Below, piece by piece: positions 35,833 to 43,797 of a stretch of DNA of 64,000 nt (position 1 is the first letter of the stretch; every line of letters starts with the position of its first letter). The position numbers and the translations under genes are program-made. This stretch comes from Streptococcus sp. 1643 (GTDB lineage Bacteria > Bacillota > Bacilli > Lactobacillales > Streptococcaceae): positions 507,001 through 571,000 of the forward strand of contig NZ_CP040231.1 in NCBI RefSeq assembly GCF_006228325.1, given 5' to 3'. The notes under the pieces were generated by a model. The model did not search any database. It worked only from the letters and a program-made list of their open reading frames with translations, and had not been told where the DNA came from.

Positions 35833-37135
35833 TCAAATGTTAATGATTTTTACCTTGCTTACAATTTGGATTTCTCTAGCATGGGGATTGGTAATTCTCT
35901 TTTCAGCTGTTCACTTTTGGTTTAAACACAGTGATTTTCGTGTGGATACTTCGCCGCTACCTTATTATCCTAAGGTAACGATTGTTGTTCCTGCTCATAA
36001 TGAGGATGTGGTTATTGCCCAAACGGCAAAAGCTATCTTGGATATGAACTATCCTCACGACCGTGTGGAATTGCTCTTGTTTGCGGATAACTGTTCAGAT
36101 AATACCTATGCAGAGTGTTTGTCTGTACAAGCCATGCCTGAATATGCAGAAAGAAATCTGACTATTATCGACCGTACTGGTACGGGAGGAAAAGCTGGTG
36201 TTCTAAACGATGCTTTGGAGATGGCAACAGGCGAATATATCTGTGTCTATGATGCAGATGCCATGCCTGAAAAAAATGCCCTTTATTTCCTTGTGAAAGA
36301 AGTGATGAAGGATCCAGAACGTCATGTTGCATCTTTCGGTCGCAACAAGACTCGAAATGCCAACCAAAATTTCTTGACTCGTTGTATCAACCAGGAAATC
36401 GTTGTTACTCAGCGCGTGCACCACGTTGGGATGTGGCATCTCTTTAAAATTGGGCGTATTCCAGGAACCAACTTTATCATTCAAACCGACTTTGTAAAGA
36501 GTATCGGTGGTTGGAAAAATGGTGCCTTAACCGAGGATACCGATATTTCCTTCAAAATCATGCAGAGTGGTAAATTGATTGCCCTTGCCTATAATTCGGA
36601 GGCTTTCCAACAAGAACCTGAGACCTTAAAGAGTTACTATATGCAACGGAAACGCTGGGCAAAAGGAAATTACGAAGTTGTTCTCTCAAACTTTAAGCAT
36701 CTATTTGGCAGAGCAAACTGGCGCGTTAAGCTAGAAGTCTTTAACTATTCATGTGTTTTCTTTTGGTTTAACTTTGCCATTGTTCTTTCGGATTTGATTT
36801 TCCTAGCGAATGTGCTAGCGATCTGTCTTAATCTTTTCTTCCCAGATGTCAGGGTTCCATTTGCTTTTGATGCGGACAATATCTACATCGCCCAGCTCAT
36901 GCTCTTTAACTGGATTCTCATGATTGGTCTCTATTTGATGCAAATTATGACAGCATTGGCAAGTCAATTTGGACAAGCTACTACAAAGCAAATCTGGTTG
37001 GCTTTGGCTGCCTATTTCACTTATGCACAGATGTTTATCGTTGTTTCCATTGATTCCATTTCTTCAATCGTTCTGGACAAGGTACTCCGACGAAAAGAAA
37101 CCAAGTGGGTTAAAACCAAGCGATTTGCAGGATAG
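35825..37135 (+). CDS. Processive GT2 polysaccharide synthase (PgaC/BcsA/PssC-like)
   Basis: A 436-residue membrane glycosyltransferase. One N-terminal helix (about 5-32) is followed by a GT2 domain with DAD (143-145), TED (236-238, the catalytic base) and QRKRW (274-278), the full D,D,D,Q(Q/R)xRW set of processive β-hexosyl synthases. Three or more C-terminal helix regions follow (about 309-338, 352-378, 388-416). Such enzymes polymerise a sugar nucleotide and export the chain through their own channel. No PilZ domain is present. With the upstream epimerase, UDP-ManNAc or UDP-GlcNAc is a likely donor (inference). Confidence 0.9.
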   Translation: MISQMLMIFTLLTIWISLAWGLVILFSAVHFWFKHSDFRVDTSPLPYYPKVTIVVPAHNEDVVIAQTAKAILDMNYPHDRVELLLFADNCSDNTYAECLSVQAMPEYAERNLTIIDRTGTGGKAGVLNDALEMATGEYICVYDADAMPEKNALYFLVKEVMKDPERHVASFGRNKTRNANQNFLTRCINQEIVVTQRVHHVGMWHLFKIGRIPGTNFIIQTDFVKSIGGWKNGALTEDTDISFKIMQSGKLIALAYNSEAFQQEPETLKSYYMQRKRWAKGNYEVVLSNFKHLFGRANWRVKLEVFNYSCVFFWFNFAIVLSDLIFLANVLAICLNLFFPDVRVPFAFDADNIYIAQLMLFNWILMIGLYLMQIMTALASQFGQATTKQIWLALAAYFTYAQMFIVVSIDSISSIVLDKVLRRKETKWVKTKRFAG

Positions 37136-37143
37136 GAGGATTT

Positions 37144-38247
37144 ATGAAAACGAATAAATTAAAATATGTATGGTTTGTGCTCATCCTTTCTATCTTTTGT
37201 TTAGCATTGTTTTTAGCAAGAGGAAGGAGTAAAGTCGAGATGCGTAATCGTATTTACCGCCAATGGAGTGAACAGTTTCTTGTGACTAAGGGAAATCAGT
37301 CCTATGTCCGTACGACGAATGATTCTGAGGAGACAACAGTTTTATCAGAAGCCCAAAGTTACGGCATGCTCATAACAGTTTTAGCTGCCCAAAAAGGGCA
37401 AGCAAGTCAAGCAGATTTTGAGAGTCTTTATCGTTACTACCAAAATCATCGTATTGAGGGAACGCAGTTGATGTCTTGGAAGCAAGTGATCAAAAATGAT
37501 AGCGAAACGGTCGAGAAACAAAATGCAACTGATGGAGATCTCTATATCGCTTATTCTTTAATTGAAGCTGCCAAGCAGTGGCCAGATAAAGCGCAGGAAT
37601 ACCAAGCGCAAGCTAAAAAAATCTTGGATGATGTCCTTAAGTACAATTACAACGAGGAAACTGGTGTTTTAACAGTTGGGGATTGGGCAAACAAGGATTC
37701 CGATTATTATTACTTGATGCGAACGTCTGATACTCTTCCTCACTATTTCCAATCTTTTTATGACCTGACTGGAAACAAACAGTGGTTGGATGTTAAGGAT
37801 AAGATGCTTGGGCAACTGGAGCAAATCAGTTCTCATTCTGATACGGGTCTCTTGCCAGACTTTATCTGGGCTGAGAAGTCTGGGGCACGTCTTGTTGATG
37901 CCAACACTATCGAATCTCAATACGATGGGGCGTACTCTTATAACGCTTGCCGTTTGCCTTATCACTTGTCACAGAGCCAGGATGAAAGAAGCCAAAAACT
38001 CGTTCAAAAGATGATGGATTTCTTTATGAAAGAGCAGCGCATTTATGCTGGTTATGACTTGAACGGAACGGCCCTCAATCAATACCAGGCGGGTAGTTTC
38101 TTGGCACCGATTACCTACGTGTCTGACAAGGGAGAAGGCTATCTGAAACTTCTTCAGCAAAATAAATACATTTTCACACAAGATTTACCTTTGGACAACT
38201 ACTATGATGCAACGATGATTACCATGATTGCTCTAGAGATGTTCTAG
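37144..38247 (+). CDS. Membrane-anchored glycoside hydrolase family 8 protein
   Basis: A 367-residue hydrolase with one N-terminal helix (about 8-26), probably a signal anchor placing the enzyme outside. GH8 marks are LSEAQSYGML (proton donor Glu69), ATDGDLYIAYSL (Asp130/Asp132) and SYNACRLPY (266-274). The last motif carries Asn where BcsZ/CelA-type enzymes have the catalytic base Asp, a feature I associate with the GH8 subgroup that includes chitosanases and lichenases. It probably trims or releases the polymer made by the adjacent synthase, as BcsZ, CcsZ and PssZ do in other systems. Confidence 0.88.
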   Translation: MKTNKLKYVWFVLILSIFCLALFLARGRSKVEMRNRIYRQWSEQFLVTKGNQSYVRTTNDSEETTVLSEAQSYGMLITVLAAQKGQASQADFESLYRYYQNHRIEGTQLMSWKQVIKNDSETVEKQNATDGDLYIAYSLIEAAKQWPDKAQEYQAQAKKILDDVLKYNYNEETGVLTVGDWANKDSDYYYLMRTSDTLPHYFQSFYDLTGNKQWLDVKDKMLGQLEQISSHSDTGLLPDFIWAEKSGARLVDANTIESQYDGAYSYNACRLPYHLSQSQDERSQKLVQKMMDFFMKEQRIYAGYDLNGTALNQYQAGSFLAPITYVSDKGEGYLKLLQQNKYIFTQDLPLDNYYDATMITMIALEMF

Positions 38248-38254
38248 AATGAAA

Positions 38255-38285
38255 AGAGAGGGCTAGTTATACTAGCTCTCTTTTT
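38255..38285 (+). terminator. Terminator of the exopolysaccharide operon
   Basis: GCTAGT (38262-38267) / ACTAGC (38271-38276), extended by GAGA/TCTC with a two-base bulge, then TTTTT (38281-38285). Confidence 0.82.
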
Positions 38286-38369
38286 GATAGGATTTTCATC
38301 TTTTTTCAAAAAAGGAATTTCCTAAGGTTTATGGTATAATGGAAGGAGTGATGGAAAAGAGGTAGAGAG

Positions 38370-39770
38370 ATGGATGCAAAATTAAAATACAAGGCAAAGA
38401 AGATTAAAATCGTCTTTTTTGATATTGATGATACCTTGCGTACGTCAAAGACAGGTTTTATTCCAGCTACAATTCCCACTGTCTTTAAACAGTTGCGTGA
38501 AAAAGGAATTTTAACAGGAATCGCCTCTGGACGTGGTATTTTTGGTGTTGTTCCAGAGATTCGTGAGCTCAAACCTGACTTTTTTGTAACCCTAAATGGA
38601 GCTTATATCGAAGATAAAAAAGGCCAGGTCATTTATCAGCATCAGATTGCCAAAGAAGATGTGGAAGAATACATTTCTTGGACAAAACAAGAGGGGATTG
38701 AATATGGTTTAGTTGGCAGTTATGACGCCAAACTCTCCACTCGAACAGAACTGATCAGTGAGGCGATTGATCCGATTTATCCAAACTTGGATGTGGATCC
38801 AGATTTTCATGAAAAAGCGGACATTTACCAGATGTGGAGCTTTGAGGATAAAGGGGATGACTTGCGGTTACCAGATAGTCTCTCTGGTAAACTTCGCATG
38901 GTGCGTTGGCATGAACATTCATCTGATATCGTACCGATTTCAGGATCCAAAGCAACTGGTGTAGCCAAGGTTGTAGAACATCTAGGCTTGAAACCAGAGA
39001 ATGTTATGGTCTTTGGGGATGGTCTCAATGACTTGGAACTCTTTGATTATGCAGGTATTAGTGTTGCTATGGGAATTTCTCATGATAAAATCAAAGAAAA
39101 AGCAGATTATATTACAAAAACAGTAGAAGAAGATGGCATTTTTGATGCCTTAGAAGGATTTGGTATGGTAGAAAAAGAATTGCATTTCCCACAAGTGGAA
39201 ATTGAAACAGTAGAAGGTCCTCTTGCGACCATTAAGACAAATCACGGAGACTTGCGTATCAAGCTCTTCCCTGAACATGCTCCTAAAACAGTGGCTAACT
39301 TTATTGCTCTGTCAAAAGACGGTTACTATGATGGTGTGATTTTCCACCGCATCATCAAGGACTTTATGATTCAAGGTGGAGACCCCACTGGTACAGGTAT
39401 GGGTGGTGAGTCCATTTATGGACAAGCTTTTGAAGATGAATTTTCAGAAGAACTTTACAATATCCGTGGTGCCCTTTCTATGGCCAATGCGGGTCCAAAT
39501 ACCAATGGAAGTCAGTTCTTTATCGTGCAAAACCAACACTTGCCATACTCTAAGAAAGAGATTGCGCGTGGTGGTTGGCCAGAACCAATCGCTGAGATTT
39601 ATGCAGAGCAAGGCGGAACACCTCACCTTGACCGCCGCCATACTGTTTTCGGGCAGTTGGTAGACGCAGAATCTTTTGAGGTCTTGGATGCCATTGCAGC
39701 TGTTGAGACAGGTGCAATGGACAAGCCAGTTGAAGATGTAGTAATTGAAACGATTGAAATTGAGGACTAG
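38370..39770 (+). CDS. HAD (Cof-type) phosphatase fused to a cyclophilin-type peptidyl-prolyl isomerase
   Basis: A 466-residue fusion. Residues about 10-265 form a Cof-type HAD hydrolase, with nucleophile DIDDTL (16-21) and [10 protein letters not shown] near 217-226. Residues about 280-466 form a cyclophilin domain with [19 protein letters not shown] and the NGSQFFIV segment. Both halves look intact. The fusion is known in streptococci. AGAGGTAGAGAG precedes the ATG, and an extended -10 (TGGTATAAT, 38332-38340) drives it. Substrates are unknown. Confidence 0.92.
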   Translation: MDAKLKYKAKKIKIVFFDIDDTLRTSKTGFIPATIPTVFKQLREKGILTGIASGRGIFGVVPEIRELKPDFFVTLNGAYIEDKKGQVIYQHQIAKEDVEEYISWTKQEGIEYGLVGSYDAKLSTRTELISEAIDPIYPNLDVDPDFHEKADIYQMWSFEDKGDDLRLPDSLSGKLRMVRWHEHSSDIVPISGSKATGVAKVVEHLGLKPENVMVFGDGLNDLELFDYAGISVAMGISHDKIKEKADYITKTVEEDGIFDALEGFGMVEKELHFPQVEIETVEGPLATIKTNHGDLRIKLFPEHAPKTVANFIALSKDGYYDGVIFHRIIKDFMIQGGDPTGTGMGGESIYGQAFEDEFSEELYNIRGALSMANAGPNTNGSQFFIVQNQHLPYSKKEIARGGWPEPIAEIYAEQGGTPHLDRRHTVFGQLVDAESFEVLDAIAAVETGAMDKPVEDVVIETIEIED

Positions 39771-39771
39771 A

Positions 39772-40131
39772 ATGAAAATTGGTGATAAGCTAACTGGGCG
39801 TATTACAGGAATTCAGCCCTATGGTGCCTTTGTCGAGTTAGAGACAGGGGTGACAGGGCTGATTCACATCTCGGAGATTCGGACGGGATTTATTGAAAAT
39901 ATCTATGACATTTTAAAAATTGGTGATGAAGTCCAAGTTCAGGTGGTGGATTTTGACGAATACACTGGGAAGGCCAGTCTTTCCATACGTACCTTGGAGG
40001 AAGAAAAACATCAATTGCCAAGACGGAGACGTTTTTCAAATGATCGTATCAAGCACGGTTTTGCACCACTTGGACGAATGATGCCTGTTTGGACGCGTGA
40101 GGCATTAGAGCATTTAAAGAAGAAGCCATAA
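39772..40131 (+). CDS. cvfD: S1-domain RNA-binding protein (CvfD/YugI-like)
   Basis: A 119-residue protein with an N-terminal S1 domain (about 2-72: MKIGDKLTGRITGIQPYGAF, VTGLIHISEI) and a basic C-terminal tail. It corresponds to the pneumococcal CvfD regulator, which affects many mRNAs post-transcriptionally (identification from memory). The ATG at 39772 follows GAGGACTAGA at the end of the HAD-cyclophilin gene. An upstream in-frame ATG at 39745 lies inside that gene and is rejected. Confidence 0.85.
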   Translation: MKIGDKLTGRITGIQPYGAFVELETGVTGLIHISEIRTGFIENIYDILKIGDEVQVQVVDFDEYTGKASLSIRTLEEEKHQLPRRRRFSNDRIKHGFAPLGRMMPVWTREALEHLKKKP

Positions 40132-40150
40132 ATACGATTATCTAAACCAT

Positions 40151-40178
40151 TTGTAATATTAATATCGTTTGTTATAAT
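40151..40178 (+). promoter_or_regulatory. Promoter of the trmN-like gene, predicted leaderless start
   Basis: TTGTAA (40151-40156), 16-base spacer, TATAAT (40173-40178), then 6 bases to the ATG at 40185. Confidence 0.65.
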
Positions 40179-40184
40179 AAAAGT

Positions 40185-40934
40185 ATGAAAGAAGAACAAT
40201 TATTAAAACCAGGAGAGCGAATCAATCAGCTCTTTTCGACAGATATCAAGATCATCCAAAATAGAGAGGTGTTTAGCTATTCGGTGGATAGTGTTCTTCT
40301 ATCACGCTTTCCCCGCTTCCCTAAACGGGGGTTAATTGTGGACTTTTGTGCTGGAAATGGTGCAGTGGGACTTTTTGCCAGTTCACGTACTCAGGCGCGG
40401 ATAATATCTGTAGAGATTCAGGAGCGTTTGGCGGATATGGCAGAGCGTTCGGTTCAGTTGAACGGCTTGGAAGAGCAGATGCAGGTCATCTGTGATGATT
40501 TGAAAAATATGCCTGCCTACATTCAGGGAAGTAAAGTGGATATGATTTTGTGCAATCCGCCTTATTTTAAGGTGGATCCGCATTCTAATCTCAACGAGAG
40601 TGAACACTACCTTCTGGCCAGACACGAAATTACGACTAACCTAGATGAAATCTGCCGAAGTGCTCAGAGTATTCTCAAGTCTAATGGCCGTTTGGCCATG
40701 GTTCATCGTCCAGATCGGCTCTTGGATATCCTAGATATGCTCAAACGCCACAATTTGGCACCCAAGCGCCTACAATTTGTCTATCCTAAACGTGAGAAGG
40801 AGGCCAATATGCTCTTAATTGAAGCTATCAAGGATGGCTCAACGAGTGGCTTTAAGGTCTTGCCACCTCTCATCGTTCACAATGATGATGGTTCCTATAC
40901 ACCAGAAATTCAAGAGATTTACTATGGATCATAA
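40185..40934 (+). CDS. tRNA1(Val) adenine-N6 methyltransferase-like protein
   Basis: A 249-residue SAM-dependent methyltransferase of the TrmN6/YfiC type. The SAM-binding region is [15 protein letters not shown] (about 48-62), and the catalytic NPPY (about 125-128) is typical of adenine-N6 enzymes. The predicted target is A37 of a tRNA. It has no Shine-Dalgarno sequence and looks leaderless. Its 3' end overlaps the GIY-YIG gene by 11 bases, so the two are co-transcribed. Confidence 0.87.
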   Translation: MKEEQLLKPGERINQLFSTDIKIIQNREVFSYSVDSVLLSRFPRFPKRGLIVDFCAGNGAVGLFASSRTQARIISVEIQERLADMAERSVQLNGLEEQMQVICDDLKNMPAYIQGSKVDMILCNPPYFKVDPHSNLNESEHYLLARHEITTNLDEICRSAQSILKSNGRLAMVHRPDRLLDILDMLKRHNLAPKRLQFVYPKREKEANMLLIEAIKDGSTSGFKVLPPLIVHNDDGSYTPEIQEIYYGS

Positions 40935-41208
40935 AGCCTATATGTACGTGGTGGAATGCCGCGACGGGTCTTACTATACGGGCTATACAACGGATGTGAA
41001 GAGGCGCCTTGCCGTTCATAATAGTGGTAAGGGAGCCAAGTATACTCGAGCTCGCTTGCCAGTCAAACTCATCTATGTAGAGGGTTTTGCTCGCAAGGAA
41101 GAAGCCATGTCAGCAGAGGCTCTCCTCAAACGCAAGAAACGTCCACAGAAAGAACGATTTTTATCCGAAAATCAAGAGAATAATCTAGTCAACCATATTG
41201 ATATCTAA
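40924..41208 (+). CDS. GIY-YIG nuclease-superfamily protein (UPF0213)
   Basis: A 94-residue single-domain GIY-YIG protein. [19 protein letters not shown] holds the two tyrosine-containing strands (the second reads YTGYT). The conserved Arg follows in the next helix (KRRLAVHN), and the Glu in [12 protein letters not shown]. The ATG at 40924 gives this clean domain. An ORF extending to 40819 adds only out-of-family residues. Whether it cuts DNA is unknown for this family. Coupled to the upstream methyltransferase. Confidence 0.9.
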   Translation: MDHKAYMYVVECRDGSYYTGYTTDVKRRLAVHNSGKGAKYTRARLPVKLIYVEGFARKEEAMSAEALLKRKKRPQKERFLSENQENNLVNHIDI

Positions 41209-41235
41209 CGAGGAGTCCTTTGACTTCTCTTACTT

Positions 41236-41264
41236 TTGTCAAAAGAGGAAAAAAGTGCTAAAAT
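41236..41264 (+). promoter_or_regulatory. ppaC promoter
   Basis: TTGTCA (41236-41241), 17-base spacer, TAAAAT (41259-41264) preceded by TGC. Confidence 0.72.
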
Positions 41265-41293
41265 AAGATGAATAAATTTAAAGAGGTATTATC

Positions 41294-42229
41294 ATGTCTA
41301 AGATTCTAGTATTTGGTCACCAAAATCCCGACTCAGATGCCATCGGGTCATCTGTAGCCTTTGCCTACCTTGCAAAAGAAGCTTACGGTTTGGATACGGA
41401 AGCTGTTGCCCTTGGAACTCCAAATGAAGAAACAGCCTTTGTCTTGAACTATTTTGGTGTGGAAGCACCGCGTGTTATCACTTCTGCTAAAGCAGAAGGC
41501 GCAGAGCAAGTTATCCTGACTGACCACAATGAATTCCAACAATCTGTATCAGATATCGCTGAAGTAGAAGTATACGGAGTAGTGGATCACCACCGTGTGG
41601 CTAACTTTGAAACTGCAAGTCCGCTTTACATGCGTTTGGAACCAGTTGGTTCTGCATCTTCAATCGTTTATCGTATGTTCAAAGAACACGGTGTAGCAGT
41701 TCCCAAAGAAATCGCAGGTTTGATGCTTTCAGGTTTGATTTCAGATACCCTCCTTTTGAAATCACCAACAACACACCCATCTGATAAAGTCATTGCTCCT
41801 GAATTGGCAGAATTAGCAGGCGTCAACTTGGAAGAGTATGGGCTTGCTATGCTCAAGGCTGGTACCAACTTGGCTAGCAAATCTGCTGAGGAATTGATTG
41901 ATATCGATGCTAAGACCTTTGAACTCAACGGAAATAAGGTCCGTGTTGCCCAAGTAAACACAGTTGATATTGCTGAAGTCTTGGAACGCCAAGCTGAAAT
42001 TGAAGCTGCAATGCAAGCTGCCAATACAGCAAATGGCTACTCTGACTTTGTCTTGATGATTACAGACATCGTCAACTCAAACTCAGAAATCCTTGCTCTT
42101 GGATCAAACATGGACAAGGTCGAAGCTGCCTTCAACTTTAAACTTGAAGACAACCATGCTTTCCTTCCAGGTGCTGTTTCACGTAAGAAACAAGTGGTGC
42201 CTCAGTTGACTGAGAGCTTTAATGCTTAA
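41294..42229 (+). CDS. ppaC: Manganese-dependent inorganic pyrophosphatase (family II)
   Basis: Hydrolyses pyrophosphate in the cytoplasm. It is 311 residues of the DHH family. Metal ligands include His9, Asp13 and Asp15 (GHQNPDSD) and the DHHR motif near residue 97. The C-terminal DHHA2-type domain ends with SRKKQ, whose basic residues bind the substrate. AGAGGT precedes the ATG. A terminator follows. Confidence 0.97.
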   Translation: MSKILVFGHQNPDSDAIGSSVAFAYLAKEAYGLDTEAVALGTPNEETAFVLNYFGVEAPRVITSAKAEGAEQVILTDHNEFQQSVSDIAEVEVYGVVDHHRVANFETASPLYMRLEPVGSASSIVYRMFKEHGVAVPKEIAGLMLSGLISDTLLLKSPTTHPSDKVIAPELAELAGVNLEEYGLAMLKAGTNLASKSAEELIDIDAKTFELNGNKVRVAQVNTVDIAEVLERQAEIEAAMQAANTANGYSDFVLMITDIVNSNSEILALGSNMDKVEAAFNFKLEDNHAFLPGAVSRKKQVVPQLTESFNA

Positions 42230-42280
42230 GATTTTGGGTGTTATTTCAAAATAGAAAACGTTCGTTTTCATATATTGAAG

Positions 42281-42301
42281 GGAGTTTCGGCTCCTTTTTT
42301 T
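42281..42301 (+). terminator. Terminator after ppaC
   Basis: GGAG (42281-42284) / CTCC (42291-42294) followed by seven T's. A separate perfect palindrome GAAAACG/CGTTTTC sits at 42254-42269. Confidence 0.65.
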
Positions 42302-42314
42302 CTAGGAGAGAAAG

Positions 42315-42827
42315 ATGTTAGAAAATGGTGATTTGATTTTTGTGAAGGACCTTTCAGATATGGGGCAGGCCATCCAGGCTTCTACTGGGAACTATAGTCA
42401 TGTAGCAATCTTTTTGGACGGTTTCGTCTACCATGCTAGTGGGCAAACAGGTGTTATTTGTCAAGAACCAGTAGAATTTTTTGAACCGACTCATCTCTAC
42501 GATCTTTATGTCTACCCAGAGCTGGAAGCTGACTTGGTAAAGGAGAGAGCTAGCAAACATTTAGGTGCACCCTATAATAGCTCGTTTTATCCAGATGGTT
42601 CTGGCTTTTACTGCTCCCAGTACATCGCTGAAATCCTACCGATTTTTGAGAGCGTATCGATGAAATTTGGTGATGGGGAGCAGGAGATTAGTGATTTTTG
42701 GAGAGAATATTACAGGAAACTCGAACTTCCTGTGCCTCTGAATCAACCAGGGACCAATCCTAGTCAACTAGCAGCATCACCTCTTTTAGAATGTAAAGAA
42801 AGGAATCTTCATGATTCAGATTTTTAA
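42315..42827 (+). CDS. YiiX/YebB-like NlpC/P60-superfamily hydrolase
   Basis: A 170-residue member of the permuted papain-like group. The His lies in GNYSHVAIF (near residue 32) and the Cys in GFYCSQYIAEI (near residue 99), the expected catalytic pair in permuted order. No signal peptide is seen, so it is probably cytoplasmic. It may cleave amide or acyl bonds, but the substrate is unknown. Its 3' end overlaps the next gene by 17 bases. Confidence 0.78.
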   Translation: MLENGDLIFVKDLSDMGQAIQASTGNYSHVAIFLDGFVYHASGQTGVICQEPVEFFEPTHLYDLYVYPELEADLVKERASKHLGAPYNSSFYPDGSGFYCSQYIAEILPIFESVSMKFGDGEQEISDFWREYYRKLELPVPLNQPGTNPSQLAASPLLECKERNLHDSDF

Positions 42828-43461
42828 CCCATCTCGTTTGACTCGACAGCCATTTTTTATAGATTTGGTGGACTATCTGGACCAGCATGATGATGTGATC
42901 CTACGAGAAATCAAGGCTCAGTTTCCAGATGTAGCAGTTGATAAACTCATGGAAGAGTATATTAAGGCCGGTTTGATCCGAAGGGAAAACAAACGATATT
43001 CCCTTAATCTCCCTTTTTTAGAATCTACGGATAATTTAGCCCTTGACCAAGAGATTTTTGTCAGAGAGGATAGTCCAGTTTATCATGCTCTGTTGGAGCA
43101 GACTTTTGAGACAGAATTGCGCAATCAAACCAATGCCGCCGTTTTAGTCGAATCTACGGACTTTGCAAGAGAAAAGATGACCCTATCCAACTATTTCTAC
43201 AAGGTCAGGAATCAATATCCTTTGACACAAAAACAGCAGAAACTCTATGATATTTTAGGAGATGTTAATCCTGAGTATGCTCTCAAATATATGACGACTT
43301 TTTTACTGAAATTCCTCAAAAAGGATCAGCTGATACAGAAACGCCGTGATATCTTCGTTGAGAGTCTAGTCGTTTTAGGCTATGTTGTGCAAAATGAAGA
43401 AGGGAAGTATGAGTTGGCTGTTGATTTCGACAAGGAACGGTTGATTTTCTATTTACTTTAA
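42811..43461 (+). CDS. DUF1803 family protein
   Basis: A 216-residue cytoplasmic protein restricted, as far as I know, to streptococci and relatives. It has a winged-helix-like N-terminal section (DDVILREIKAQF ... LIRRENKRYSL), but no established function. The start overlaps the upstream hydrolase by 17 bases, and AAAGGAA lies just before the ATG, so the two are co-translated. Confidence 0.78.
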   Translation: MIQIFNPSRLTRQPFFIDLVDYLDQHDDVILREIKAQFPDVAVDKLMEEYIKAGLIRRENKRYSLNLPFLESTDNLALDQEIFVREDSPVYHALLEQTFETELRNQTNAAVLVESTDFAREKMTLSNYFYKVRNQYPLTQKQQKLYDILGDVNPEYALKYMTTFLLKFLKKDQLIQKRRDIFVESLVVLGYVVQNEEGKYELAVDFDKERLIFYLL

Positions 43462-43484
43462 TTGCTTCATTTTGAGCAGATTGT

Positions 43485-43537
43485 TTGACTTTACTAAAGA
43501 ATAAGCATAAACTGAATGTAAGCGATAACGTTTATCG
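43485..43537 (+). promoter_or_regulatory. csbD promoter with probable CcpA (cre) site
   Basis: TTGACT (43485-43490), 17-base spacer, TAAACT (43508-43513). Directly downstream, TGTAAGCGATAACG (43517-43530) matches 13 of 14 positions of the cre consensus TGWAANCGNTNWCA. It overlaps a palindrome CGATAA-CGT-TTATCG (43523-43537). The site covers the expected transcription start, a repressing position. Confidence 0.72.
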
Positions 43538-43562
43538 TATTAAAAGCAAAGGAGACAGAGCT

Positions 43563-43763
43563 ATGTCACTTGAAAATAAATTGGACCAAGCAACTGGTGC
43601 TATCAAAGAAGGATTTGGTAAAGTTACTGGCGATAGCAAGACAGAAGCAGAAGGCACTGTAGAAAAAACAGTTGCGAAAGCAAAAGAAGTTGTTGAAGAT
43701 GCTAAAGGTGCTGTAGAAGGTGCCGTTGAAGGTCTTAAAAATTCATTTAAGAAAGAAGACTAA
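43563..43763 (+). CDS. CsbD-like stress protein
   Basis: A 66-residue hydrophilic protein rich in Ala, Lys and Glu with heptad-like repeats ([19 protein letters not shown], then [20 protein letters not shown]). This matches the CsbD family of general-stress proteins with no known biochemistry. AAAGGAG (43547-43553) selects the ATG at 43563. A longer ORF from 43485 runs through the promoter and is rejected. Predicted to be under carbon catabolite control. Confidence 0.9.
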   Translation: MSLENKLDQATGAIKEGFGKVTGDSKTEAEGTVEKTVAKAKEVVEDAKGAVEGAVEGLKNSFKKED

Positions 43764-43767
43764 AAAA

Positions 43768-43797
43768 ATCAAGGGAATGTTTCCCTTGATTTTTTTA
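43768..43797. terminator. Bidirectional terminator between csbD and murE
   Basis: ATCAAGGGAA (43768-43777) / TTCCCTTGAT (43781-43790) with a 3-base loop, T-run to 43797 and an A-run on the left. Confidence 0.9.

Noticed and set aside
42254..42269. GAAAACG-TT-CGTTTTC palindrome after ppaC as an operator
   Set aside because: No promoter can be placed next to it. It may just be part of the 3' untranslated structure.
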